This document shows, piece by piece, positions 43,960-52,466 of a stretch of 64,000 nt of DNA (position 1 is the first letter of the stretch; each line of letters starts with the position of its first letter). Position numbers and translations under genes: made by a program. Below the pieces are notes generated by a model. It had not been told where the DNA came from. It was given only the letters and a program-made list of their open reading frames with translations, and made no database searches. This stretch comes from an uncultured Erysipelotrichaceae bacterium (lineage in GTDB: Bacteria > Bacillota_I > Bacilli_A > Erysipelotrichales > Erysipelotrichaceae): NCBI GenBank assembly GCA_902793635.1, contig CADBEA010000002.1, positions 1 through 64,000 on the forward strand, written 5' to 3'.

Positions 43960-45627
43960 ATGAACAATGATTTAAAGATCGCACAGGCAGCCGTTCTGGA
44001 AGATATGAAGACGATTGCCGCAAAAGCAGGAATTGATGAGAAATACCTTGAGCCTTATGGAAACGACAAGGCGAAATTATCGAACGAACTGAAAGAAACG
44101 GTCAAAGACAATCCGGATGGAAAACTGATTCTCGTAACAGCCATCAACCCGACCAAAGCAGGTGAAGGAAAATCAACGACGACGATCGGTCTTGCCGATG
44201 GTCTTGCCAAAGCCGGAAAGAACGTCATGGCATGTCTCAGAGAGCCATCCCTTGGTCCGGTCTTCGGATTAAAAGGCGGTGCGACAGGCGGCGGTTATGC
44301 CCAGGTCGTTCCGATGGAAGCAATCAACCTGCATTTCACAGGTGATATGCATGCCATCACAACAGCCAACAACCTTATCGCAGCGGTTCTGGACAACTCC
44401 ATTTTCCAGGGCAATCCGCTGAACATCGATCCGAATAAAGTTGTCTGGAAGAGATGCATGGACATGAACGACCGTACACTGCGTGACATTACAATCGGTC
44501 AGAAGAAAAAGTCCAACGGTGTGGAAAGAGAAGATCACTTCGTCATTACCGTAGCTACGGAAGTTATGGCGATCCTCTGCCTCTCCAAAGACCTGAAGGA
44601 CTTTGAAGAACGTATCTCGAGATGTGTTGTTGCCTACACATATGACGATCAGCCGGTCACTGTTAAGGACATCGGTGCTGCCGGTGCCGCAACCGTTGTA
44701 ATGAAAGAAGCAATCAAGCCGAACCTTGTTCAGACTCTGGAACATACACCGGTTCTTGTCCATGGCGGACCATTCGCCAATATCGCCCATGGCTGCAACT
44801 CTGTCGCAGCGACAACACTGGCTCTGAAACTGGCTGATTACGTTGTTACGGAAGCCGGCTTCGGTGCTGATCTGGGTGCTGAAAAGTTCCTTGATATCAA
44901 GTGCCGCAGTGCTGCTCTGAAACCGAGCGCTGTCGTTATCGTAGCGACCGTCCGTGCTCTGAAGATGCATGGCGGTGTTGAACAGGCTGATCTGGATACC
45001 GAGAATATCGAAGCATTGCTGAAGGGTACAGAAAACCTGGCCAAGCATATTGAATCCGTCAAGGCATTCCGTCTGCCGTATGTCGTGGCAGTCAACAAGT
45101 TCGCCAAGGATACACCGGCTGAAGTCAAAGCTCTGCTTGACTGGTGCCATGAAAACGGCCACCCGGTTGCTGAAGCTGACGGCTGGGCAAGAGGCGGCGA
45201 CGGTATGCAGGAACTGGCTGCTGAAGTGATCCGTCTGACCGAGCAGGACAATGACTTCACATTCCTTTACGATACCGATGAATCGATCGAAGCCAAGATC
45301 GAAAAGATTTCCAAGACTGTTTACGGTGCCGACGGTGTTGAATACAGTGACCTGGCAAAGGAAAAGATTGCCGACTTTGTGAAGAACGGCTGGGATAAAC
45401 TGCCGGTATGTATGGCCAAGACACCGCTGTCACTGACTGACGACGACAAGCTCAAAGGCAGACCGCGCGGCTTTATGATCCATGTCAAGGACATCAGCAT
45501 TTCTGCCGGTGCCGGCTTCGTTGTCGCATATACAGGCAATATTCTGACTATGCCGGGTCTGCCGAAGGTTCCGGCTGCCATCAACATGGGTGTTGACGAA
45601 AACGGCGACACCTATGGTCTGTTCTGA
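43960..45627 (+). CDS. fhs: Formate-tetrahydrofolate ligase
   Basis: Makes 10-formyl-THF from formate, ATP and THF, feeding purine and fMet synthesis. 555 residues; the ATP loop is PTKAGEGKSTTTIGLADGL and the REPSLGP signature follows. AGGAGGATGG precedes the ATG. Placed among DNA-metabolism genes with no other folate gene beside it. Confidence 0.97.
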   Translation: MNNDLKIAQAAVLEDMKTIAAKAGIDEKYLEPYGNDKAKLSNELKETVKDNPDGKLILVTAINPTKAGEGKSTTTIGLADGLAKAGKNVMACLREPSLGPVFGLKGGATGGGYAQVVPMEAINLHFTGDMHAITTANNLIAAVLDNSIFQGNPLNIDPNKVVWKRCMDMNDRTLRDITIGQKKKSNGVEREDHFVITVATEVMAILCLSKDLKDFEERISRCVVAYTYDDQPVTVKDIGAAGAATVVMKEAIKPNLVQTLEHTPVLVHGGPFANIAHGCNSVAATTLALKLADYVVTEAGFGADLGAEKFLDIKCRSAALKPSAVVIVATVRALKMHGGVEQADLDTENIEALLKGTENLAKHIESVKAFRLPYVVAVNKFAKDTPAEVKALLDWCHENGHPVAEADGWARGGDGMQELAAEVIRLTEQDNDFTFLYDTDESIEAKIEKISKTVYGADGVEYSDLAKEKIADFVKNGWDKLPVCMAKTPLSLTDDDKLKGRPRGFMIHVKDISISAGAGFVVAYTGNILTMPGLPKVPAAINMGVDENGDTYGLF

Positions 45628-45650
45628 TTAATTGAATAAAAGGATGACCG

Positions 45651-46550
45651 ATGAGTTCGATAGCATATGTAACGGATGAAAAAATGCTGGAGTATCACCG
45701 TCTCTGCAGAAACAAGGATATTCTGTTCTGGCGTCTTTCCAGCCGCAAAAAGTTCACAGACTTCCGCAAGGGAGACCTGCTGTTCTTTTTTGCGCGTCCG
45801 CCGCATACCCGCCGCAAAGGACTCATCGGTTATGCCCATTTTGATTCGGTAAAACGGCTTTCCCTGCGGCAGATGTGGGAACAGTACGGCACCTCGACCG
45901 GCTATGATTCCCGCGATCTGCTCAGTGAAGCGATTGCCAAGGCTGCCAAAGGCACGATTCCTAAGCAGATGAGCTGTCTCTATCTGAAGGACGTCGTGTT
46001 CTTCGTCAGTCCGATCTATCCGGAGGAAATCGGTATTGAAATACCGAAAAATCTGGAAAGTTACTGCTATCTTGACCGTAACAATCCGAAGATCACAGTG
46101 AGTATCCTGAATCTGGCGGAGACCCGCGGCATCGATCTCTGGAGCGCGGCTGACAATACCGAACCGGAAGTCATCTTCGCACGTGACGAGATCCGTCATA
46201 AGTTCGCCGTCATGCACAAGGAAATCGGCAAAGAGTCGGGCAGTGAGAAAGAACGCAACAACTGCAGCCGGCTGGCCAGAAACAGAACGGAGGATCCGGA
46301 GTGGGAAATGATCCGGGGATCCCGCACCGACTGTCTGAAAGTGGAAAATGATACCGTATGGATCGCCATGCCGTATGCCGTGCAGGCCAACGACAAGGAT
46401 CTCAGGATCCGTGAGCTGTTCGGCAGGATGACGATGTACCGGTTATTATCCGGACAGTATCAGGTTGGCAAAAAGATCCGTTTTGAACTGCTGGGAGATC
46501 ATATTCCGGCATATATAACAGAAATGGTGGAACAGCTGAATCATGAGTGA
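45651..46550 (+). CDS. Protein of unknown function, possibly PUA/EVE-like N-terminal domain
   Basis: 299 residues, soluble. The N-terminal half (ILFWRLSSRKKF, FRKGDLLFFFARPP, KGLIGYAHFDSV) has the beta-rich Trp/Gly pattern of PUA-like or EVE modified-base-binding domains, but I cannot confirm this. The second half is charged and has no motif I recognise. It overlaps mnmG by 8 bp and is likely co-expressed with it, which would suit an RNA-related role (inference). Confidence 0.7.
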   Translation: MSSIAYVTDEKMLEYHRLCRNKDILFWRLSSRKKFTDFRKGDLLFFFARPPHTRRKGLIGYAHFDSVKRLSLRQMWEQYGTSTGYDSRDLLSEAIAKAAKGTIPKQMSCLYLKDVVFFVSPIYPEEIGIEIPKNLESYCYLDRNNPKITVSILNLAETRGIDLWSAADNTEPEVIFARDEIRHKFAVMHKEIGKESGSEKERNNCSRLARNRTEDPEWEMIRGSRTDCLKVENDTVWIAMPYAVQANDKDLRIRELFGRMTMYRLLSGQYQVGKKIRFELLGDHIPAYITEMVEQLNHE

Positions 46551-48423
46551 TTTTGATATTATTGTCATCGGCGGCGGCCATGCAGGAATCGAAGCTGCGT
46601 TGGCCGCTTCTCGTTTGCATAAAAAAACATGTCTGCTGACCCTGAGCATTGAAAATATCGGTAAAATGCCCTGCAACCCCTCGGTTGGCGGTCCGGCCAA
46701 AGGCATCGTCGTCCGGGAAATTGACGCCCTGGGCGGTCAGATGCCAATTACGGCTGACCGTACAGCATTGCAGTTCAAGATGCTGAACAGTGCCAAAGGG
46801 CCGGGTGTGAGGGCTTTGCGCGTGCAGTCAGACAAGATCGCCTATAGCCGTGACATGCAGAACGTCTGTCTGCATCAGGAAAACCTGACGGTCATGGAAG
46901 CGATGGCGACGGAACTGGTATGTGAGAATCAGAAGGTCAGAGGCGTCAGACTGAGGGACGGATCTTTTATTTCCTCGGAAATAATCATTCTGACAACCGG
47001 TACATATATGGCCGGTGTCAATATGATTTCCGACGAGGTAAAGAAGGGCGGTCCTGATCTGGAAGAAACGACGGAAGACCTTTCCGCTTCTTTGCGGCAG
47101 AACGGACTCAGAACATTCCGTCTGAAGACCGGCACGCCGCCGCGCGTTCTGACCAGGTCAATTGATTTCTCCAAAACGAAACTGGAACTGGGAACCGATG
47201 CGTTCCTCCGATTCTCATCGCTGACAAAATCGATCCGGCCGTTTGATCAGCAGGTACCGTGCTATATGACATATACAACACCGGAGACCCATGAAATCAT
47301 CATGGCCAACCTGAATAAATCTTCAATGTATTCAGGTGTAGTCAAAGGCGTCGGTCCGCGCTATTGTCCTTCGATCGAAGACAAACTGGTGCGCTTTTCC
47401 GACAAACCGCGCCATCTGCTGTTCCTTGAACCGGAATCGCTGTCCATGGACACGACGTATGTACAGGGCTTCTCAACTTCATTGCCGAGAGACGTGCAGG
47501 AAAGAATGACGCACAGCCTGCCGGGCTTTGAAAACTGCATTATCAAAAAGTACGCATACGCAATCGAATATGATGCGATCGATCCGATTCAGATGAAACC
47601 TTCGTTTGAATCCAAGATCATTGAGAACCTGTTTACCGCCGGGCAGGTCAACGGAACCTCCGGTTATGAAGAAGCAGCCGGTCAGGGTATCATGGCCGGA
47701 ATCAACGCCTGCCTGAAACTGGATGGAAAAGCTCCGGTCGTCTTTGGCAGGGATGAAGCATATATCGGTGTGCTGGTCGATGATCTGACAACAAAAGGCA
47801 CCCTGGAACCATACCGTCTTCTGACCTCACGGGCGGAATTCCGTCTGCTGCTGAGACATGACAATGCGGAAGAACGTCTGCTGGAAACCGGCTATCAGGT
47901 CGGTCTGATCTCTCCGGAAAGAAGAGAACAGTATCTGCAGAAAATGGCAGCTGTGCAGGAATTGAAAGAGAAACTGCGCGATACGGTCTACAGTCTGGAC
48001 GATCCGGATGTGGTTGCCTATCTTGAACCAAAAGGCTACAGCATTGGTGAACACCGCGGTGTCAATGGTGCCGAACTGCTGAAGCGGCCGAATATCCACG
48101 CCGTTGAACTGCTGGCTCTGGCTGGCGAAGTAGCAGACAGCGAACTGGCTGAGAAATGCGAAATCGATATCAAGTATGAAGGCTATATCAACAAGGCCAG
48201 AAGAGAAGCACAGCGCCTGAAGGGAATGGAGAACATTCCGCTCGGTACTGACTTCAACTATGACGAAGTAGACAATCTTTCTCTGGAAGGAAGACAGAAG
48301 CTGATGAAATACCAGCCGGCAACGATCGGCCAGGCGTCCCGCATCTCCGGTGTCAACCCGGCAGACATTGCCGTACTGGCAATTGCCATCAAACAGGGAA
48401 AGGGCAGAAGAAAACCATCCTGA
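46543..48423 (+). CDS. mnmG: tRNA uridine-5-carboxymethylaminomethyl modification enzyme MnmG (GidA)
   Basis: With MnmE, modifies the wobble uridine of several tRNAs, using FAD. 626 residues; FAD-binding GGGHAGIEAALAAS at the N-terminus, conserved CNPSVGGPAKG, and a C-terminal MnmE-binding domain (PATIGQASRISGVNPADI). Its partner mnmE lies 9 kb downstream instead of next to it. Confidence 0.97.
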   Translation: MSDFDIIVIGGGHAGIEAALAASRLHKKTCLLTLSIENIGKMPCNPSVGGPAKGIVVREIDALGGQMPITADRTALQFKMLNSAKGPGVRALRVQSDKIAYSRDMQNVCLHQENLTVMEAMATELVCENQKVRGVRLRDGSFISSEIIILTTGTYMAGVNMISDEVKKGGPDLEETTEDLSASLRQNGLRTFRLKTGTPPRVLTRSIDFSKTKLELGTDAFLRFSSLTKSIRPFDQQVPCYMTYTTPETHEIIMANLNKSSMYSGVVKGVGPRYCPSIEDKLVRFSDKPRHLLFLEPESLSMDTTYVQGFSTSLPRDVQERMTHSLPGFENCIIKKYAYAIEYDAIDPIQMKPSFESKIIENLFTAGQVNGTSGYEEAAGQGIMAGINACLKLDGKAPVVFGRDEAYIGVLVDDLTTKGTLEPYRLLTSRAEFRLLLRHDNAEERLLETGYQVGLISPERREQYLQKMAAVQELKEKLRDTVYSLDDPDVVAYLEPKGYSIGEHRGVNGAELLKRPNIHAVELLALAGEVADSELAEKCEIDIKYEGYINKARREAQRLKGMENIPLGTDFNYDEVDNLSLEGRQKLMKYQPATIGQASRISGVNPADIAVLAIAIKQGKGRRKPS

Positions 48424-48636
48424 GTTACTGAATAGCCTATAAATAAAGGGTATTTCATAAATTTGTGGAAAAATATTATTTCCACAATATGATAAATTAA
48501 GGCACTGAAATGAGGAAAAAGAAGTTTTCCACAATCGAGGAGTTAAACAACGTAAATTGTGGATAACTCAATTTCCCACAAATTAGATATATCCACAGCC
48601 GGATGACGGTGATAAAATGATACACACGGAGGCTTT
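48424..48636. other. Second DnaA-box cluster, between mnmG and rsmG
   Basis: Six DnaA-box-like 9-mers in 135 bases: TGTGGAAAA (48464), ATTTCCACA (48478), TTTTCCACA (48525), perfect TGTGGATAA (48558-48566), TTTCCCACA (48572) and ATATCCACA (48589). The stretch is AT-rich and is also the promoter region of rsmG-noc-parA-parB. Next to gidA (mnmG), it matches the place of the origin in many other bacteria. Confidence 0.75.
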
Positions 48637-49332
48637 ATGAATTTTACGCAGTTGCAGACAACCGCAAAAGATAACGGCATCATATTATCGGATGAATTGC
48701 TGGAACAGCTGCGTGCCTACATGGATCTGTTAATTGCCTGGAATGAGAAGTTCAACCTGACGGCCATCACTGAGCCGGAAGAGATTATCGCCAAGCATTT
48801 CTGGGACAGCATCATTCCGTTAACACTATATCCGGTGGAAGGAAAAATCGCTGATGTCGGCACCGGCGCTGGATTCCCTGGTCTGGTCTGGAAAATTGTC
48901 AGACCGGAGCTGTCTGTTTCACTGATCGAACCGACCGGCAAGAGATGTACATTCTTAAAGGAAACTGTCAATGTTCTGCATCTGCAGGGTGTGGAAATCT
49001 TCAATGTCCGTAGTGAGGAACATGTAAAAGACCGCCGGGAATACTACGACGTGGTAACTGCCCGGGCAGTTGCTAACCTCAGAGTGCTTTGTGAACTGTG
49101 TCTGCCGCTTGTGAAGACAGGCGGAAGCTTTATCGCCATGAAAGGTTCCCGCGGCAATGAAGAACTGCAGGAAGCAAGCAGTGCGATTCACACGCTGGGC
49201 GGCGGTAAACCGGAAAGTCATACTGTTTCACTGGCGGATGAAGAGCGGATCAATATTCTGATTCCGAAGGTATCCGCGACACCGCTGAAATATCCGCGCA
49301 ATTACGGACAGATCAAAAAGAAGCCGTTATAA
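48637..49332 (+). CDS. rsmG: 16S rRNA (guanine527-N7)-methyltransferase
   Basis: Methylates G527 of 16S rRNA with SAM; loss gives low-level streptomycin resistance. 231 residues; SAM motif DVGTGAGFPGLVWKI and the FNLTAI N-terminal signature. ACGGAGG precedes the ATG. First of a four-gene run with noc, parA and parB. Confidence 0.96.
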   Translation: MNFTQLQTTAKDNGIILSDELLEQLRAYMDLLIAWNEKFNLTAITEPEEIIAKHFWDSIIPLTLYPVEGKIADVGTGAGFPGLVWKIVRPELSVSLIEPTGKRCTFLKETVNVLHLQGVEIFNVRSEEHVKDRREYYDVVTARAVANLRVLCELCLPLVKTGGSFIAMKGSRGNEELQEASSAIHTLGGGKPESHTVSLADEERINILIPKVSATPLKYPRNYGQIKKKPL

Positions 49333-49346
49333 GATAAGGAGAATCA

Positions 49347-50162
49347 ATGAATCTCAATATTCTTGACATATTTGACCGCAATGACACTGAGAAGATCGTC
49401 CGTGTTCCGATCGGTGATATCCACCCGTCCCGCTACCAGCCGCGTCTGCGTTTCGATGAGACAGCCCTTGCCGAACTGACAGAATCCATTCGGGAAAACG
49501 GACTGATTCAGCCGATCACCGTACGCAAGTCGGATAACGGTTATGAAATCATTGCCGGTGAACGTCGTTATAGGGCGTGTCTGAGAGCCGGGTATGACGA
49601 GATTCCGTGCTATGTCATGTCCCCGACCGAGGAACAGGCAGCACGGATGGCATTGGTGGAAAACGTGCAGAGAGAAAATCTCAGTGCGATCGAAGAAGCG
49701 AAAAGCTATGTGCAGATCATGCGCCAGGCCGGCATGACCCAGGAACAGGTAGCCAAGTCCATCGGCAAATCACAGTCAGCCGTGGCCAATAAGATCCGCC
49801 TGCTCAATCTGCCTGATGAAGTGCAGGAAGGCGTTGTCGCCGGCAAGATCACTGAACGGCATGCCAGAGCGCTGCTCAGTGTGCCGCAGGGTCAGATCAG
49901 ACCGACCTACCGGCATATCGTCAAAGCCGGTCTGAATGTCAGGGAAAGCGAAGAGTACATCGCGGATCTGACAGCCGGTAAGATCAAACCGAAACCCAAA
50001 AAGAAGAAACATACAACCAGGGGCTTTACCCGCAATATGCAGATTGCCGTCAACTCCGTCAATCAATGTGTTCAGATGATCGAGAAGATGGGAGTGAAAG
50101 CGGTTCTGGAGATGGATGACAGCGATGACGAACTGCGGATGATCATCCGTCTGCCAAAATAA
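49347..50162 (+). CDS. noc: Nucleoid occlusion protein Noc (ParB family)
   Basis: CTP-switched DNA clamp that keeps the division septum off the nucleoid. 271 residues: short N-terminal membrane-targeting segment (MNLNILDIF, amphipathic), ParB N-domain with the CTP motif GERRYRACLRAG, and HTH (MTQEQVAKSIGKSQSAVANK). Position before parA and the short N-terminus mark it as Noc, parB being the second paralogue. Confidence 0.93.
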   Translation: MNLNILDIFDRNDTEKIVRVPIGDIHPSRYQPRLRFDETALAELTESIRENGLIQPITVRKSDNGYEIIAGERRYRACLRAGYDEIPCYVMSPTEEQAARMALVENVQRENLSAIEEAKSYVQIMRQAGMTQEQVAKSIGKSQSAVANKIRLLNLPDEVQEGVVAGKITERHARALLSVPQGQIRPTYRHIVKAGLNVRESEEYIADLTAGKIKPKPKKKKHTTRGFTRNMQIAVNSVNQCVQMIEKMGVKAVLEMDDSDDELRMIIRLPK

Positions 50163-50177
50163 ACGAGGATCAATACT

Positions 50178-50957
50178 ATGGGAAAGATAATTGCAATCGC
50201 CAATCAGAAAGGCGGTGTCGGTAAGACAACAACATCAATGAATCTGGCAGCTGGTCTGTCATATGTGAATAAAAGGGTGCTGTTGGTGGATTTTGATCCC
50301 CAGGGCAATGCCACACATGGCATAGGTGCTAACAAGGTGGGCTATCACAAGACGGTGTATGACGTGCTGATGGGCACGGAATCCGTGGAGGACTGCAAAG
50401 TCACTTTGCAGATGCCGCCGCTCGATGTGCTTCCTTCGACAATTGACCTGTCCGGTGCGGATGTCGATATGGCATCGTATGAAATGGGCCGGGAAAAGCT
50501 GCTGAAGAACAAGCTCGACGCGGTCCGTGATCAGTATGACTACATCATCATTGACTGTCCTCCGGCCCTTGGTCTGCTCAATACCAACGCTCTGACAGCT
50601 GCCGATACCGTCATGATTCCGGTGCAGTGTGAATACTTTGCCCTGGAAGGTCTGACCCAGCTGCTCAGCACGATCCGTCTGGTACAGAAACTGTGGAATC
50701 CGAACCTTTCCATTGAAGGTGTTCTGCTGACGATGTTTGACGTCCGTACCAAACTGAGTGTCGAAGTCCAGCAGGAAGTTCGGAAATACTTCAAGGAAAA
50801 GGTTTACCGCTGCTATATTCCCCGTAACGTCAGGCTCTCTGAAGCACCGTCCCGGGAAGAATCCATTTTCGAATATGATACCCGCTCGGAAGGTGCCAAG
50901 GCATATGCCCAGCTGGTAAAGGAAGTCATCATGCAGAATGAAAGGCGGAGGAAGTAA
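50178..50957 (+). CDS. parA: Chromosome partitioning ATPase ParA (Soj)
   Basis: 259 residues; deviant Walker A KGGVGKTTTSMNLA, switch with DCPPALGLL, and the usual C-terminal DNA-binding arginines. Regulates DnaA and origin segregation with ParB. Ends on the parB start by a 1-bp overlap. Confidence 0.97.
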   Translation: MGKIIAIANQKGGVGKTTTSMNLAAGLSYVNKRVLLVDFDPQGNATHGIGANKVGYHKTVYDVLMGTESVEDCKVTLQMPPLDVLPSTIDLSGADVDMASYEMGREKLLKNKLDAVRDQYDYIIIDCPPALGLLNTNALTAADTVMIPVQCEYFALEGLTQLLSTIRLVQKLWNPNLSIEGVLLTMFDVRTKLSVEVQQEVRKYFKEKVYRCYIPRNVRLSEAPSREESIFEYDTRSEGAKAYAQLVKEVIMQNERRRK

Positions 50958-51856
50958 TGGCCGAGAAGAAGAATCGTTCCGGACTTGGCGGCAGAGGCCT
51001 GGATGCCATTTTCGGAACCAACGTGGAACAGTTCCTGGACGAGATCCAGAATAATAAGACAGAAGGCAGCGGCCGCCGGGAAGTACAGATCCCGATCCGC
51101 GAGATCCGTCCCAATCCCTACCAGCCGCGTAAGGAATTTGATCAGGCCGCATTGAACGAACTGGCAGATTCCATCCGCACCCATGGTATCTTCACACCGC
51201 TGCTGGTGCGCAAGAGCGTTCAGGGTTATGTACTGATCACCGGTGAAAGACGTTTAAGAGCGGCGGAAATCGCCGGTCTGACAGAAGTTCCGGCGATTGA
51301 AGTGGACTTCACGGACGAAGAGATGATGGAAATCGCCATCCTCGAAAATGTCCAGCGTGAAGACCTGAACCCGATCGAAGAAGCGACAGCTTATGAATCA
51401 CTGGTCAAGAAGCTCGGCTACACCCAGGAAAAACTGGCTGAGCGGGTCGGCAAGAGCCGTGAATACTGCGCCAATATCATGCGTCTTCTGAAGCTTCCTT
51501 CTGAAGTTCAGAAACTGGTCGTGGAAAAGAAACTGACAATGAGCCATGTCAGACCGCTTCTCAGTCTCGGTGATGAAGACCAGATCTACGAAGCAGCCCG
51601 CCAGGTCATGAAGAACAAGATGTCGGTGCGTGAAGTGGAAGCGTATGTCCATGAACTGGCCGGCACGGAAGTCAAACCGAAGCCGAAGAAAAAGACCGAG
51701 ACCAAAGATCCCTGGATCAGAGATCTTGAACAGCGTATGCAGGAAAAACTTGGCACCCGTGTCAATATTTCCGGCAAACAGCTGCAGATTTCTTACTCGG
51801 ATACTGACGATCTGAACCGGATCCTGGAAATCATCGGCTGTATCAGTGAAGACTGA
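50957..51856 (+). CDS. parB: Chromosome partitioning protein ParB (Spo0J)
   Basis: 299 residues. N-terminal ParA-stimulating segment (KKNRSGLGGRGLDAIFGTN), CTPase domain with GERRLRAAEIAG, HTH (YTQEKLAERVGKSREYCANI), linker and C-terminal dimer domain. A perfect parS is at 40546. Co-transcribed with parA. Confidence 0.97.
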   Translation: MAEKKNRSGLGGRGLDAIFGTNVEQFLDEIQNNKTEGSGRREVQIPIREIRPNPYQPRKEFDQAALNELADSIRTHGIFTPLLVRKSVQGYVLITGERRLRAAEIAGLTEVPAIEVDFTDEEMMEIAILENVQREDLNPIEEATAYESLVKKLGYTQEKLAERVGKSREYCANIMRLLKLPSEVQKLVVEKKLTMSHVRPLLSLGDEDQIYEAARQVMKNKMSVREVEAYVHELAGTEVKPKPKKKTETKDPWIRDLEQRMQEKLGTRVNISGKQLQISYSDTDDLNRILEIIGCISED

Positions 51857-51866
51857 ATAAACAACC

Positions 51867-51918
51867 AAAAAGGCAGTGAATCTATCGGATGATGAACCGG
51901 TAATTCACTGCCTTTTGT
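51867..51918. terminator. Bidirectional terminator after parB
   Basis: AAAAGGCAGTGAAT and ATTCACTGCCTTTT with a 22-base loop, between parB and the convergent MoaE-like gene. Confidence 0.8.
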
Positions 51919-51921
51919 ATT

Positions 51922-52329
51922 TCAGTATATTTCTTCTTCAATGACACATTCGTTTTTGATGCGGCCGACAAGATACTGCAGACCGTCAATGACCCTCGGA
52001 CGGATATCGCCGCCGATCTGCACCAGCATGATCGTATCGCCCAGCTCCAGAAGTCCGTCTGCCAGCCAGACCCGCAGCCAGTAAATACCCGGCATTTTCA
52101 TGGTTTCTTCAATGACGTCATTGACTTTGTCTTCATCATAGGAAAAGCGCATGCCCGAAACATTGCGGGTGTTTTCTTCGCCATAGCGGACTTTCGCCTT
52201 GGCGGATTTGCGGACAATACCGGTATGGGTCAGATACATACCGACATTTTCCGCGTTCGGATCAGCTTTGGCTTCTTTCAGCCAGGCATCGAGTGAGGGG
52301 CACTCAGCTGTTTTGATCAGATGGGTCAT
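51922..52329 (-). CDS. MoaE-family protein, possibly not a molybdopterin synthase
   Basis: 135 residues from ATG 52329 (GGAGGACATCATC upstream); a start at 52371 adds residues without a site. The region WLRVWLADGLLELGD...RPRVIDGLQYLVGRIK follows the MoaE fold pattern (hydrophobic strand, G-x-L-x-x-G-D, Arg, final iK). The usual HR-x-G and active-site Lys pair of true MoaE are not seen, and no other moa, mod or mob gene is present. Function outside molybdopterin synthesis is possible. Leftward, alone. Confidence 0.6.
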   Translation of the reverse strand: MTHLIKTAECPSLDAWLKEAKADPNAENVGMYLTHTGIVRKSAKAKVRYGEENTRNVSGMRFSYDEDKVNDVIEETMKMPGIYWLRVWLADGLLELGDTIMLVQIGGDIRPRVIDGLQYLVGRIKNECVIEEEIY

Positions 52330-52466
52330 GATGATGTCCTCCCGGAACCTTCTTCTGTATTTAATATACACAAAAATGATGGGGAAACAGGAAATCCTGC
52401 CTGAAACATGACAGTCCTTTTATGCCATAATGATAGTAACCATCATTAATGGAGGAAATATCATTT

